Position numbers and translations under genes: made by a program. From the NCBI GenBank assembly GCA_963736355.1, contig CAVTOO010000006.1:1-18115 (forward strand): a stretch of 18,115 nt of DNA, read 5' to 3'. The notes under the pieces were generated by a model. That model was not told the origin of the DNA and did not search any database. It saw nothing but the letters and a program-made list of their open reading frames with translations. This DNA comes from CAVTOO01 sp963736355 (GTDB taxonomy: Bacteria; Pseudomonadota; Alphaproteobacteria; Rhizobiales; Xanthobacteraceae). Positions 7,322 through 14,670 of this stretch are shown here, piece after piece; position 1 is the stretch's first letter; each line of letters begins with the position of its first letter.

Positions 7322-7837
7322 GGTCGATCCAAGCGTCCATGACCGGACCACGGTGAAACGTGCTCAACGGTTGAGACGCTGCGGCCCGGCAGAAATTGCG
7401 AACCCGGCGGCTGGTTTCTGACTGAAGGCGGCAGATCGCGTCACCGCCGCGCACCGGCAAGACAGCCGATCACCCCGCCCTCAAGACGAAACAGCTACCT
7501 GAAAAAAAGCCACGCTTTCGCCGGGGAAAGTTTAGCAGCTTCCTCGGAAGACCTGCCTTAACTGACGCTTCTGGCACGAAGCGGACATCGTAGCGAACCG
7601 GGCAAGTCACGCTCCAACGAGCGAATGCGCGGTGATTTAACGCCATCAATCCGCACACGCGGCAACCACTGAACGGCCGCGGAGAGATATTCGCGTCAAT
7701 GTCGCGCGAAAAAACGCAGGGAAAAGTCTCCGCGGGGAGCTAATTCCAATCAGAGCCACAGAATGTCGCGCAAAATCGGGCAAAAATCGCGCTTCACCTA
7801 TATAATGTTAATTATGTGATATCAAAGGCTTAGACGT
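7322..7837. other. Gene-free, A+T-richer spacer with repeat traces
   Basis: No convincing gene is seen in these 516 bases on either strand. Short ORFs at 7470-7658 (-) and 7278-7460 (-) lack family features. The stretch carries the second DVRFVP-type repeat (7572-7589), two similar AATGTCGCGC... segments (about 7698 and 7763), and a TATAAT-like sequence at about 7800 in an A+T-rich run just beyond the 3' end of the tRNA gene. It looks like decayed mobile or repeat DNA between the accessory region and the tRNA. Confidence 0.5.
7572..7589 (-). repeat. Dispersed-repeat fragment, copy 2 (DVRFVP type)
   Basis: Identical over 18 bases to 4354-4371 and in the same orientation. On the minus strand it reads DVRFVP within RYDVRFVPEASVKAG. 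The flanks differ from copy 1, so only the conserved core of the element is shared. Confidence 0.5.
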
Positions 7838-7912
7838 TGGCTGGGGCGGGAGGGTTCGAACCTCCGAATGCCGGAATCAAAATCCGGTGCCTTACCACTT
7901 GGCGACGCCCCA
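7838..7912 (-). tRNA. tRNA-Gln (anticodon TTG)
   Basis: The minus strand folds as a complete tRNA. The acceptor strands TGGGGCG and CGCCCCA pair perfectly. The D-arm is GCCAAGTGGTAAGGC. The anticodon stem CCGGA/TCCGG encloses the loop TTTTGAT with anticodon TTG (reads CAA, Gln). The T-arm is GGAGG-TTCGAAC-CCTCC. The discriminator G and an encoded CCA follow (7838-7841). The 3' end faces the accessory region at lower coordinates, the usual geometry for an island inserted at a tRNA, although no repeated tRNA 3' end was found inside the window. Confidence 0.96.
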
Positions 7913-8079
7913 ACGGTGCGATGAAGGGCCTCCTCATAGCCTCGGACCCCGGCTCTCGCAATGTCTAAAGTCGGCGGTCCGGGGAGCGGGTCCGGCGCCT
8001 GCCGGAGCATGCCGTTGACGCCCCTCCCATGCTGGACTAGCCGTGGAAACGGCTGCCCAGCCAGCGTTGTGGAGGAACC

Positions 8080-9863
8080 ATGTCCTATCGCGCGCCGGTT
8101 GCCGACATCGCCTTCGCCCTTGGTCATGGCGCCGGCATGGAAGAGGCGCTGGCCTCCGGGCTCTATGGCGACTTGTCGGCGGACGACGTCGACGCCGTGC
8201 TGACGGAGGCCGGGCGCTTCGCCACCGACGTGATCGCGCCGCTCAACCGGATCGGCGATGAATTCGGCACTCCGTTCAAGGACGGCCGGGTCACCATGCC
8301 GCCGGGCTGGACGGAGGCCTATCGCGACTGGGCGGCGGCCGGGTGGAACGGACTTGCCTCACCGGCGCAATGGGGCGGCCAGGGACTGCCGCGCGCGCTC
8401 AACGCCGCCTGCATCGAGATGTGGAATGCCGCATCGATGGCCTTCGGCATCGGCCCGGTGCTGACCATGGCCGGCATCGATGCGCTCGCGCTGCACGGCA
8501 ATGACGAACTGAAAAAGGCCTATCTTCCCAAGCTGATCAGCGGCGAATGGATGGGCACGATGCAGCTCACCGAGCCGCAGGCGGGCTCGGATGTCGGCGC
8601 GCTGCGCGCCCGCGCCGAGCGCGCGGACGACGGCACCTACCGGATCTTCGGCAGCAAAATCTTCATCACCTATGGCGAACACGAGATGACCGACAACATC
8701 ATCCATTTCGTGCTCGCCCGCCTGCCCGATGCGCCGCCCGGCACCAAGGGGATCTCGCTGTTCCTCGTCCCGAAGTTCATGCTCGAAGAAGATGGCAAGC
8801 TCGGCAAACGTAATGACGTGAGGGCGCATTCCGTCGAGCATAAGATGGGTATACATGCGTCGCCGACCTGCACCATGGTCTATGGCGACGACGGCGGCGC
8901 TGTCGGCTACCTGATCGGCAAGGAACATGCCGGCATGGCCTGCATGTTCACGATGATGAACGAGGCGCGGCTCGCGGTCGGGCTGCAGGGCGTCGCCATC
9001 GCCGAGCGCGCGATGCAGCAGGCGCTGCATTATGCGCGCGACCGCAAGCAGGGCCGCAGCGACCAGCCGAACGGCCCCTCCTCCGTCGCCATCATCGAAC
9101 ATGCCGACGTGCGGCGCATGATCTTCACCATGCGCGCGCTGACGCAAGGCGCGCGCGCGATCTGCTACGCCACCGCCGTCGCGCTCGACCGTTCGCATCT
9201 CGACAAGGATGCGGCCGCCGCCAAGACCGCGCAGGAGCGCGCCGCGCTGCTGACGCCGGTCGCGAAAGCGTTCTCCACCGATATCGGCATCGAGGTCGCC
9301 TCGCTCGGCGTGCAGGTGCATGGCGGCATGGGCTTCATCGAGGAGACCGGCGCCGCGCAGCATTATCGCGATGCGCGCATCGCCGCGATCTACGAGGGCA
9401 CCAACGGCATCCAGGCGATCGATCTCGTCACCCGCAAGATCACGCTGAACGGCGGCGCCACGGTGAAAGCCTTCATCGCCGAGCTGCGCGACATCACCGC
9501 GCGCGTGCAGGCGACCAACGATCCGGCCTTCGGCGCGACCGCGTTGCGGCTGACCGAAGCGATCGACGCGCTCGAACGCGCGACCGACTGGCTGCTGGCG
9601 CGCCTCACCTCCGACACACGCGCGGCGCTGGCCGGTGCCACGCCCTATCTGCGGCTGTTCGGCAATGCCGCCGGCGGCGCCCTGCTCGCCAACGAGGCGC
9701 TGGCCGCGCATTCGCCTTGCCAACGGCAACAGCGCCGATCGCGATCGCGATCGCGCGCTTCTTTGCCGAGAACATCGCGGTGCAATGCGGCGGGCTCGAA
9801 ACGACGGTGACGGAAGCCGCCGAGTCGGTCACCTCCGCGCCGCTGCCCGGCGAGGCCGCCTGA
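8080..9863 (+). CDS. Acyl-CoA dehydrogenase, DmdC/FadE-like, one frameshift near the end
   Basis: A flavoprotein of about 594 residues that would oxidise an acyl-CoA thioester to the 2-enoyl-CoA. It begins MSYRAPVADIAFALGHGAGM after a strong GGAGGA ribosome site at 8071-8076. Family landmarks in order: PAQWGGQGLP, GTMQLTEPQAGSDVGALR (flavin/substrate loop), FGSKIFITYGEH, GISLFLVPKF, HKMGIHASPTCTMVYG, NEARLAVGLQGVAIAERAMQ, QVHGGMGFIEETGAAQHYRD and IYEGTNGIQAIDLV, which holds the catalytic-base glutamate. A C-terminal extension (ARFFAENIAVQCGGLE) is typical of the long, about 600-residue subgroup that includes 3-methylmercaptopropionyl-CoA dehydrogenase. One frame change is needed between about 9705 and 9745, beside the tandem ATCGCG repeat at 9738-9755. 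The enoyl-CoA hydratase follows after 2 bases, so the two are an operon. The exact acyl substrate cannot be told. Confidence 0.92.
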
Positions 9864-9865
9864 CC

Positions 9866-10620
9866 ATGACAGATCTGGTCGAGATCACCGACGACGGCCG
9901 GCATCCGTATCGTGCGGATGAACCGTCCCGACAAGAAGAACGCGCTGACCGCCGCGATGTATGACGCGATGGCGGCCGCGCTCGCCGGCACCAAGACCGA
10001 TCCGGACATCCGCTGCGTGATGATCGCAGGCGTGCCCGGCGCGTTCTGCGCCGGCAACGATCTCGACGAATTCCGGCAGGCCGCAGACGACGGCGAAGGC
10101 CTCGGCGAGTCCGTGCTGCGCTTTCTGCATGCGCTGGCCTGGTGCGAGCGGCCGCTGGTCGCGGCGGTGGACGGCTTCGCGGTCGGCGTCGGCACCACGA
10201 TGCTGCTGCATTGCGATTACGTGGTCGCGTCGCGCATGGCGCGGTTCACCACGCCGTTTGTCGGTCTTCGGCCTCGTACCGGAAGCGGCCTCGACCCTGC
10301 TCGCGCCGCGCCTGATGGGACCGCGCCGCGCCTTCGCGATGCTGGTGATGGGCGAGCCGCTCGATTCCGAACAGGCGTTGTCGGTCGGGTTGATCAATGC
10401 GGTTGCGGACAGCACCGCGGTCGAGACGCAGGCGCTCGCCGCCGCGCGGAAAATCGCAGCGCTGCCGCCGGAAGCGGTGCTGGCCTCGCGCCGCATGATC
10501 CGCGGCGAGCCGGAAGAGCTTGCCGCGCGCATCGACATGGAAGCGGACTTCTTCCGCGAGCGGCTGCAATCGCCGGAGGCGCAGGCGGCGTTCGCGGCGT
10601 TTTTTGCAAGGAAGAAGTAA
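9866..10620 (+). CDS. Enoyl-CoA hydratase/isomerase family protein, frameshifted
   Basis: Reconstructed as a 250-residue crotonase-fold enzyme: MTDLVEITDDGG, then IRIVRMNRPDKKNALTAAMY, CVMIAGVPGAFCAGNDLDEF (CoA-binding oxyanion loop), AVDGFAVGVGTTMLLHCDYV, FGLVPEAASTLLAPRLMGPR, EQALSVGLINAVAD and QAAFAAFFARKK. Two extra bases, near 9899 and 10263, break the frame. Hydratases use two glutamates; here the second (VPEAAS) is present, but the position of the first, in the GGGCE-like loop, reads GVGTT. A single glutamate is the pattern of enoyl-CoA isomerases, so an isomerase role is possible. The start is 2 bases after the stop of the acyl-CoA dehydrogenase, and the products act in consecutive beta-oxidation-type steps. 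Confidence 0.88.
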
Positions 10621-10659
10621 CGTAGCTCTCGGTCCCGGACGGCGCGTCCCGGCCATCCC

Positions 10660-10713
10660 CGTCTTGACTTGACTTGCGTTTCAAGACGTGGATGCCCGGC
10701 ACAAGCCGGGCAT
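10660..10713. repeat. Intergenic palindromic (REP-like) element
   Basis: Two hairpins in tandem between the enoyl-CoA hydratase and glutaminase genes. CGTCTTGA (10660-10667) pairs with TCAAGACG (10681-10688), and ATGCCCGGC (10692-10700) pairs with GCCGGGCAT (10705-10713) around ACAA. The second hairpin matches a repeat that recurs between genes in Bradyrhizobium-like genomes. It may also help end transcription of the upstream operon, though no T-run follows. Confidence 0.6.
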
Positions 10714-10743
10714 GACCGAGACGTTGGACGATACCAGCATGAC

Positions 10744-11681
10744 ATGACCGACACCCGACCTGCAGCAGGTCGTCACCGAGATCGCCGACGAGATGCGCCA
10801 GCGGCCGGACCGCGGCGATGTCGCGACCTATATTCCCGAACTTGCGCGCGTCGATCCCGCCAAATTCGGCATCGCGGTGATCGATGCGGACGGCCGCGTC
10901 GCGACCGGCGGCGACAGCCGACGAGCCGTTCTCGATCCAGAGCATCTCGAAGGTGTTCACGCTGACGCTCGCGCTCGGGCGGATCGGCGACCGGCTGTGG
11001 CGGAACGTCGGCCGCGAGCCGTCCGGCAGCGCGTTCAATTCGATCGTGCAGCTCGAATACGAGAACGGCGTGCCGCGCAATCCCTTCATCAATGCCGGCG
11101 CCATCGCCGTCACCGACTCGATCCTGTCCGGGCACAAGCCGCGCGAAGTGCTGGGCGACATTCTCCGCTTTCTGCAGTTTCTTGCCGACGACACCTCGAT
11201 CACGATCGACGAGGCGGTGGCGGCCTCCGAGCAGCGCACCGGCTTCCGCAACGTCGCGCTGGCCAATTACATGAAGTCCTATGGCGTGATCGAGAACCCG
11301 GTCGATTACACGCTCGGCGTCTATTTCCATCACTGCGCGATCGCGATGTCGTGCCGTCAGCTGGCGATGGCGGGCCGCTTTCTGGCGTATCGGGGCCGCA
11401 ATCCCTCGACCGGATTTGCGGTGGTGCAGCCGGAGCGCGCGCGGCGCATCAACGCGATCATGCTGACCTGCGGGCATTACGACGGATCGGGCGAGTTCGC
11501 CTATCGGGTCGGCCTGCCGGGCAAGAGCGGCGTCGGCGGCGGCATTCTGGCGATCGCGCCGGGCAAGGCCTCGATCGCGGTGTGGTCGCCCGGCCTCGAC
11601 GACACCGGCAATTCGCATCTCGGCCGCATCGCGCTGGAAAAGCTGACGCAGCGGATGGGCTGGTCGGTGTTCGGGGGCTAG
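10744..11681 (+). CDS. glsA: Glutaminase (glsA), two frameshifts
   Basis: Hydrolyses L-glutamine to L-glutamate and ammonia in the cytoplasm. Removing one extra base near 10754 and one near 10919 gives a 311-residue protein, the usual bacterial glutaminase length: MTDTDLQQVVTEIADEM, then DVATYIPELARVDPAKFGIA, EPFSIQSISKVFTLTLALG, PRNPFINAGAIAVTDSI, ANYMKSYGVIENPVDYTLGV, MLTCGHYDGSGEFAYRVGLP and KSGVGGGILAIAPGK. The Ser-x-x-Lys pair of the serine-dependent beta-lactamase-like fold is at residues 66 and 69 (SISK), and the conserved FINAGAI, tyrosine-containing and SGVGGG segments are present. The ATG at 10744 follows an ATG at 10739 that stops at once. The neighbouring genes control glutamine synthesis (gstI-like, glnII), so the locus handles both making and breaking of glutamine. 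No ribosome site is obvious. Confidence 0.93.
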
Positions 11682-11687
11682 CCAGAC

Positions 11688-11717
11688 AAAAAAGCGCGCG
11701 TCCCGGCGACGCGCGCT
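11688..11717 (-). terminator. Intrinsic terminator of the gstI-like gene
   Basis: A perfect 10-base stem, AGCGCGCGTC (11693-11702) and GACGCGCGCT (11708-11717), with loop CCGGC. On the minus strand it is followed by six T (the A-run 11688-11693), the classic arrangement for ending minus-strand transcription. On the plus strand the hairpin lies 11 bases after the glutaminase stop and may also protect that convergent transcript, but no T-run follows on that side. Confidence 0.75.
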
Positions 11718-11742
11718 CGCACACACCCGGCGGTGTGCAATC

Positions 11743-11923
11743 TCAGTTCTTGGGGGTCCGCTCGTCGCGGATTGCTTCTTCGTGATACCAGGAGCTGCCG
11801 CTCACGGCTTTGGCGGTGCGCGCCTGACTACGCGCATCGCTGACGTCCTCCTGCGCCGGCCGCAAAGCGACCGCGCGGCGGGAAGGCGATGATCTCGGCG
11901 GATCCTCTGTTCAGGCTGGGCAT
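11743..11923 (-). CDS. gstI: GstI-like (DUF2735) small protein, divergent from glnII, one frameshift
   Basis: A 59-residue protein after removing one extra base near 11855: MPSLNRGSAEIIAFPPRGRF, then AQEDVSDARSQARTAKAVSG and SSWYHEEAIRDERTPKN. The N-terminal 'GSAxIxxFPxRGR' and C-terminal 'SWYHEEAI' motifs are those of the DUF2735 family, whose studied member GstI of Rhizobium leguminosarum (63 residues) lowers translation of glnII and is transcribed divergently from it. The same arrangement is seen here, with the start 349 bases before the glnII start. AAGGA lies about 9 bases upstream of the ATG at 11923, and a strong intrinsic terminator follows the stop. It is too short and broken to appear as one open frame. 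The function is inferred from family and position. Confidence 0.7.
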
Positions 11924-12053
11924 CGGTTCAATCCTTGCGGCTCGCCTTGCGGCTTTGGGGCTTCGCGGGTTGAGCGCGATTCAACTGCGTTGGACGGAAT
12001 ATAACCGCGCTGCCCGTGATTTGCTCCTCATGCCTCACATAAAATCAGCGCAT

Positions 12054-12068
12054 GCATACAATATGTGC
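12054..12068. promoter_or_regulatory. Candidate NtrC-binding site upstream of glnII
   Basis: GCATACAATATGTGC fits the NtrC dyad pattern GCAC-N7-GTGC with one mismatch and an A+T-rich centre. It lies about 110 bases upstream of the sigma-54 -24 element, a normal distance for an enhancer site, and between the divergent gstI-like and glnII genes. A second imperfect dyad (GTCACC-AATT-GGGCAC) is nearby at about 12090-12105. Both are pattern matches by eye only. Confidence 0.35.
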
Positions 12069-12124
12069 GTTTGACCTTTTGCTCGCTCGGTCACCAATTG
12101 GGCACCGCACGCAAACTGCTGTGC

Positions 12125-12140
12125 CGCAGCAATTGCTGCG
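12125..12140. promoter_or_regulatory. Perfect 16-base palindrome upstream of the glnII promoter
   Basis: CGCAGCAATTGCTGCG is a perfect palindrome without a spacer, 24 bases before the -24 element of the candidate sigma-54 promoter. Its place makes it a likely protein-binding site for glnII or gstI control. It does not match the NtrC half-site well, so the factor is unknown. Confidence 0.4.
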
Positions 12141-12163
12141 TCGCAGGGCGATGCCGTCCGAAT

Positions 12164-12179
12164 TGGCACACAAAATGCT
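12164..12179 (+). promoter_or_regulatory. Sigma-54 promoter of glnII
   Basis: TGGCACACAAAATGCT matches the sigma-54 consensus TGGCACG-N4-TTGCW, with GG at 12165-12166 and GC at 12177-12178 exactly 12 bases apart. Transcription would begin about 12 bases further on, leaving a leader of about 80 bases before the glnII ATG at 12273. glnII genes of rhizobia are known to be driven by sigma-54 and NtrC, in agreement. Confidence 0.75.
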
Positions 12180-12272
12180 TCGTTTGGACCGCATTGCCGG
12201 TAGCCGGGCGCGAGCCGGCACCCGATTCACCGTCGGGTCACCTTTTCCGCGTCGCCAGATCAAGAGAGACCA

Positions 12273-13312
12273 ATGCCAAAGTTCAAGCTCGAGTATATTT
12301 GGCTCGACGGTTACACGCCGGTGCCGAGCCTGCGCGGCAAGACCCAGATCAAGGAATTCGACGTATTTCCCGACGCTCGAGCAGCTTCCGCTGTGGGGCT
12401 TCGACGGCTCGTCGACCATGCAGGCCGAAGGCCATTCGTCGGATTGCGTGCTGAAGCCGGTCGCCGTTTATCCCGACGCCGCGCGCAAGAACGGCGCGCT
12501 GGTGATGTGCGAAGTGATGATGCCGGACGGCGTCACCCCGCATTCGACCAACAAGCGCGCCACCATCCTCGACGATGCCGGCGCCTGGTTCGGCTTCGAG
12601 CAGGAATATTTCTTCTACAAGGACGGCCGGCCGCTCGGCTTCCCGGAAGCCGGCTATCCGGCGCCGCAGGGTCCGTATTACACCGGCGTCGGCTACAAGA
12701 ATGTCGGCTCGGTCGCCCGCGAGATCGTCGAAGAGCATCTCGACCTCTGCCTCGCCGCCGGCATCAACCACGAAGGCATCAACGCCGAAGTGGCGAAGGG
12801 CCAGTGGGAATTCCAGATCTTCGGCAAGGGCTCCAAGAAGGCCGCCGACGAAATGTGGATGGCTCGCTACCTGATGCTGCGTCTCACCGAGAAATACGGC
12901 ATCGACATCGAGTTCCACTGCAAGCCGCTCGGCGACACCGACTGGAACGGCTCGGGCATGCACGCCAACTTCTCGACCGAGTATATGCGCACGGTCGGCG
13001 GCAAGGACTATTTCGAAGCCATGATGAAGGCCTTCGAGAAGAACCTGCATGGATCACATCGACGTCTACGGCCCGGACAACGACAAGCGTCTGACCGGCA
13101 AGCACGAGACCGCGCCGTGGAACAAGTTCAGCTACGGCGTGGCCGATCGCGGCGCCTCGATCCGCGTGCCGCATTCGTTCGTCAACAACGGCTACAAGGG
13201 CTATCTCGAAGATCGCCGCCCGAACTCGCAGGGCGACCCCTACCAGATCGCCTCGCAGATCCTGAAGACGATCTCGGAAGTGCCGACCAGCGCGAAGGCG
13301 GTGGCCGCTTAG
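12273..13312 (+). CDS. glnII: Type II glutamine synthetase (glnII), two frameshifts
   Basis: Makes glutamine from glutamate, ammonia and ATP. With one extra C removed near 12367 and one near 13045, the protein is 345 residues, the length of eukaryote-like GSII rather than the about 470 of GlnA. Landmarks: MPKFKLEYIWLDGYTPVPSL, LWGFDGSSTMQAEGHSSD, WFGFEQEYFFYKDGRP (metal-site glutamate), INAEVAKGQWEFQI, DTDWNGSGMHANFSTEYM, VYGPDNDKRLTGKHETAPW, SYGVADRGASIRVP and YLEDRRPNSQGDPYQIA. AAGAGAGA precedes the ATG. A candidate sigma-54 promoter and NtrC-like site lie upstream and an intrinsic terminator follows, so it is probably a single-gene, nitrogen-limitation-induced unit. The divergent gstI-like gene is the expected partner. 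GSII beside GlnA is characteristic of Rhizobiales. The frame errors in so conserved an enzyme are most simply sequence errors. Confidence 0.95.
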
Positions 13313-13392
13313 CATGTAACGACACACGGTCTGCGCGAACGCGCAACCGTGTCACAGACGCAGCGATCCTGATGTCAGCGGGATCGATGTCC

Positions 13393-13435
13393 AGCGGGGG
13401 AGGTACTTGGTCGTCCCTCCCCCGCTTTTATTTTG
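13393..13435 (+). terminator. Intrinsic terminator of glnII
   Basis: AGCGGGGGAGG (13393-13403) pairs perfectly with CCTCCCCCGCT (13416-13426), followed by TTTATTTTG. The 11-base G+C-rich stem, 12-base loop and T-run 80 bases after the glnII stop make a strong plus-strand terminator. Confidence 0.85.
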
Positions 13436-13439
13436 TCTT

Positions 13440-13562
13440 GTCCCTCCCCGCTTGCGGGGAGGGTGGCGAACGCGGAGCGTCGAGCCGGGTGGGGTTATGT
13501 CAATGCGCTATCACCACACCCGGCTCGCTTCGCTCGCCGACCCTCCCTGCAGGGGAGGGATG
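13440..13562. repeat. Long imperfect inverted repeat (intergenic element)
   Basis: The left arm (about 13441-13496: TCCCTCCCCGC, GCGGGGAGGGTGGCGA, GAGCCGGGTGGGGT) and the right arm (about 13513-13561: ACCACACCCGGCTCGC, CGCCGACCCTCCC, GGGGAGGGA) are largely complementary, and each has its own small CCCTCC/GGAGGG hairpin at the outer end. This is the form of a repeat family spread between genes in Bradyrhizobium-like genomes. It lies between the convergent glnII and VOC dioxygenase genes. Confidence 0.65.
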
Positions 13563-13590
13563 GCGCATGCGGCAACACCGCGCGCGAAGC

Positions 13591-14545
13591 TCACGCCACC
13601 AGCGGCTTCAGCCCCGCCTCGATCTCCGCCCGACGCTTCTCCAGGAACGGCGGCAGCGCCAGCTTCTCGCCGAGCGTTGCCAGCGGCTCGTCGGTCGCAA
13701 AGCCGGGCCCGTCGGTCGCGATCTCGAACAGGATGCCGTTCGGCTCGCGGAAATACAGCGACTCGAAATAATAGCGATTGACCTTGCCGCTGTTCGGTAC
13801 GCGCAGCTTGCGCAGCCGCTCCGCCCATTCGTTATACTCGGCGCGGTTCGGCGTGCGGAACGCGACGTGATGCACGCCGCCCGCGCCCGGCTGCGCCGCT
13901 GCAAGCTTCGGCCGCACCGCGACATGCAACTCTGCAGCGGGACCGCCCTCGCCCATCTCGTAGACATGCACGATGTCGGAATCCGAATCCGGCACCGGAT
14001 AATCGCGCACATGCCGCATCAACATCAGTTCGCGCAGCACGATGTCGGTCTGCGTTCGGTCCGGCACCGACATGGTGATCGGCCCGAGCCCGCGGATCTG
14101 ATGCTCCGCCGGCACCGTGCTCTTCGTCCCATGGATGGGCTTCGCCCGCGCCGCCATCGTCGATCAGGCTCAGCCGCTGTCCTTCCGGATCCTCGACATC
14201 GAGGGTGAAGCGTCCGTCGCGCTCACCGATATCGCTGACGGTCACGCCGGCCTCGGTCAGATGGCGGTGCCACCATTGCAGCGTGTCGTGCCCCGCGACC
14301 CGCAGGCCGGTCCGCGTGATGGTGTGATTGCCGCGCCGCTCGGGCGTTGCCGGAAAATCGAAGAAGGTGAGATCGCTGCCGGGCGACGCAACGCCGTCGC
14401 CGTAGAACAGGTGATAGGCCGAGACGTCGTCCTGGTTGACGGTCTTCTTGATCAGCCGCATCCCCATCACCTGCGTATAGAAGCGCAGATTGCCCGGCGC
14501 GTCGGCCGAGACCGCGGTGAGATGATGGATACCGGTAAGCTGCAT
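13591..14545 (-). CDS. VOC-family ring-cleaving dioxygenase (MhqO-like), one frameshift
   Basis: A 317-residue protein with two vicinal-oxygen-chelate (glyoxalase-fold) modules. The N-terminal module reads MQLTGIHHLTAVSADAPGN, FYTQVMGMRLIKKTVNQDD, LTFFDFPATPERRG and FTLDVEDPEGQRLSLIDDGG. The C-terminal module reads GLGPITMSVPDRTQTD, GAGGVHHVAFRTPNRAEYNE and VNRYYFESLYFREPNGILFE. Histidines in GIHH and GVHHVAF and a glutamate in the YFESLYFREPNGILFE segment fit the Fe(II) site of hydroquinone-type extradiol dioxygenases such as MhqO/MhqA. One extra base near 14125 breaks the frame. The start at 14545 (MQLTG) is the family's usual start; TTG at 14560 would only add five residues. The aromatic substrate is not predictable, and automated databases often call such genes simply glyoxalase. 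Confidence 0.85.
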
Positions 14546-14572
14546 GAGACCGTCCCGCAATCAGCAAATGCA

Positions 14573-14594
14573 CGGCCGACTATCGCGTCGGCCG
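14573..14594. repeat. Hairpin between the VOC and caspase genes
   Basis: CGGCCGAC (14573-14580) and GTCGGCCG (14587-14594) form a perfect 8-base stem with loop TATCGC. It lies 76 bases downstream of the caspase gene stop and 28 bases upstream of the VOC dioxygenase start on the minus strand. No T-run follows, so a terminator role is possible but weak; it could also be an operator. Confidence 0.35.
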
Positions 14595-14670
14595 GCCGCG
14601 GACTTTACTTATATGCTGACAGTCAAAAGGAAAGCCCTCCGACAAGACCGATGCGGAACCGGAGACAGCG

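Larger units (their letters stand above)
11924..12272. promoter_or_regulatory. gstI-glnII divergent intergenic region
   Basis: These 349 bases hold no gene of their own. They carry the candidate NtrC-like site (12054-12068), the 16-base palindrome (12125-12140) and the sigma-54 promoter (12164-12179). The glnII leader can form a stem between TGCCGG (12195-12200) and CCGGCA (12215-12220). No clear -35/-10 pair for the gstI-like gene was identified, although TTATAT on the minus strand near 11998-12003 is a possible -10. Confidence 0.55.

Noticed and set aside
7470..7658. Small minus-strand ORF containing DVRFVP
   Set aside because: The motif belongs to a dispersed repeat translated by chance; the flanks have no protein features.
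7838..7912. tRNA-Gln as the integration site of the recombinase at 589-2336
   Set aside because: Large serine recombinases seldom use tRNA genes, and no duplicate of the tRNA 3' end was found within 1-7837; only the general island layout is suggestive.
8359..9729. A 456-codon open frame on the minus strand
   Set aside because: It lies wholly opposite the acyl-CoA dehydrogenase, and its composition (Arg, Gly, Asp, His rich) is that of an antisense frame in high-GC DNA; no family motifs.
10394..11726. Long minus-strand frames opposite the enoyl-CoA hydratase and glutaminase genes
   Set aside because: Antisense shadows of well-supported genes.
12052..14208. A 718-codon plus-strand open frame
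   Set aside because: It runs partly in the glnII frame by virtue of a frameshift and then across the terminator, the repeat and the VOC gene in antisense. Only the glnII part is real.
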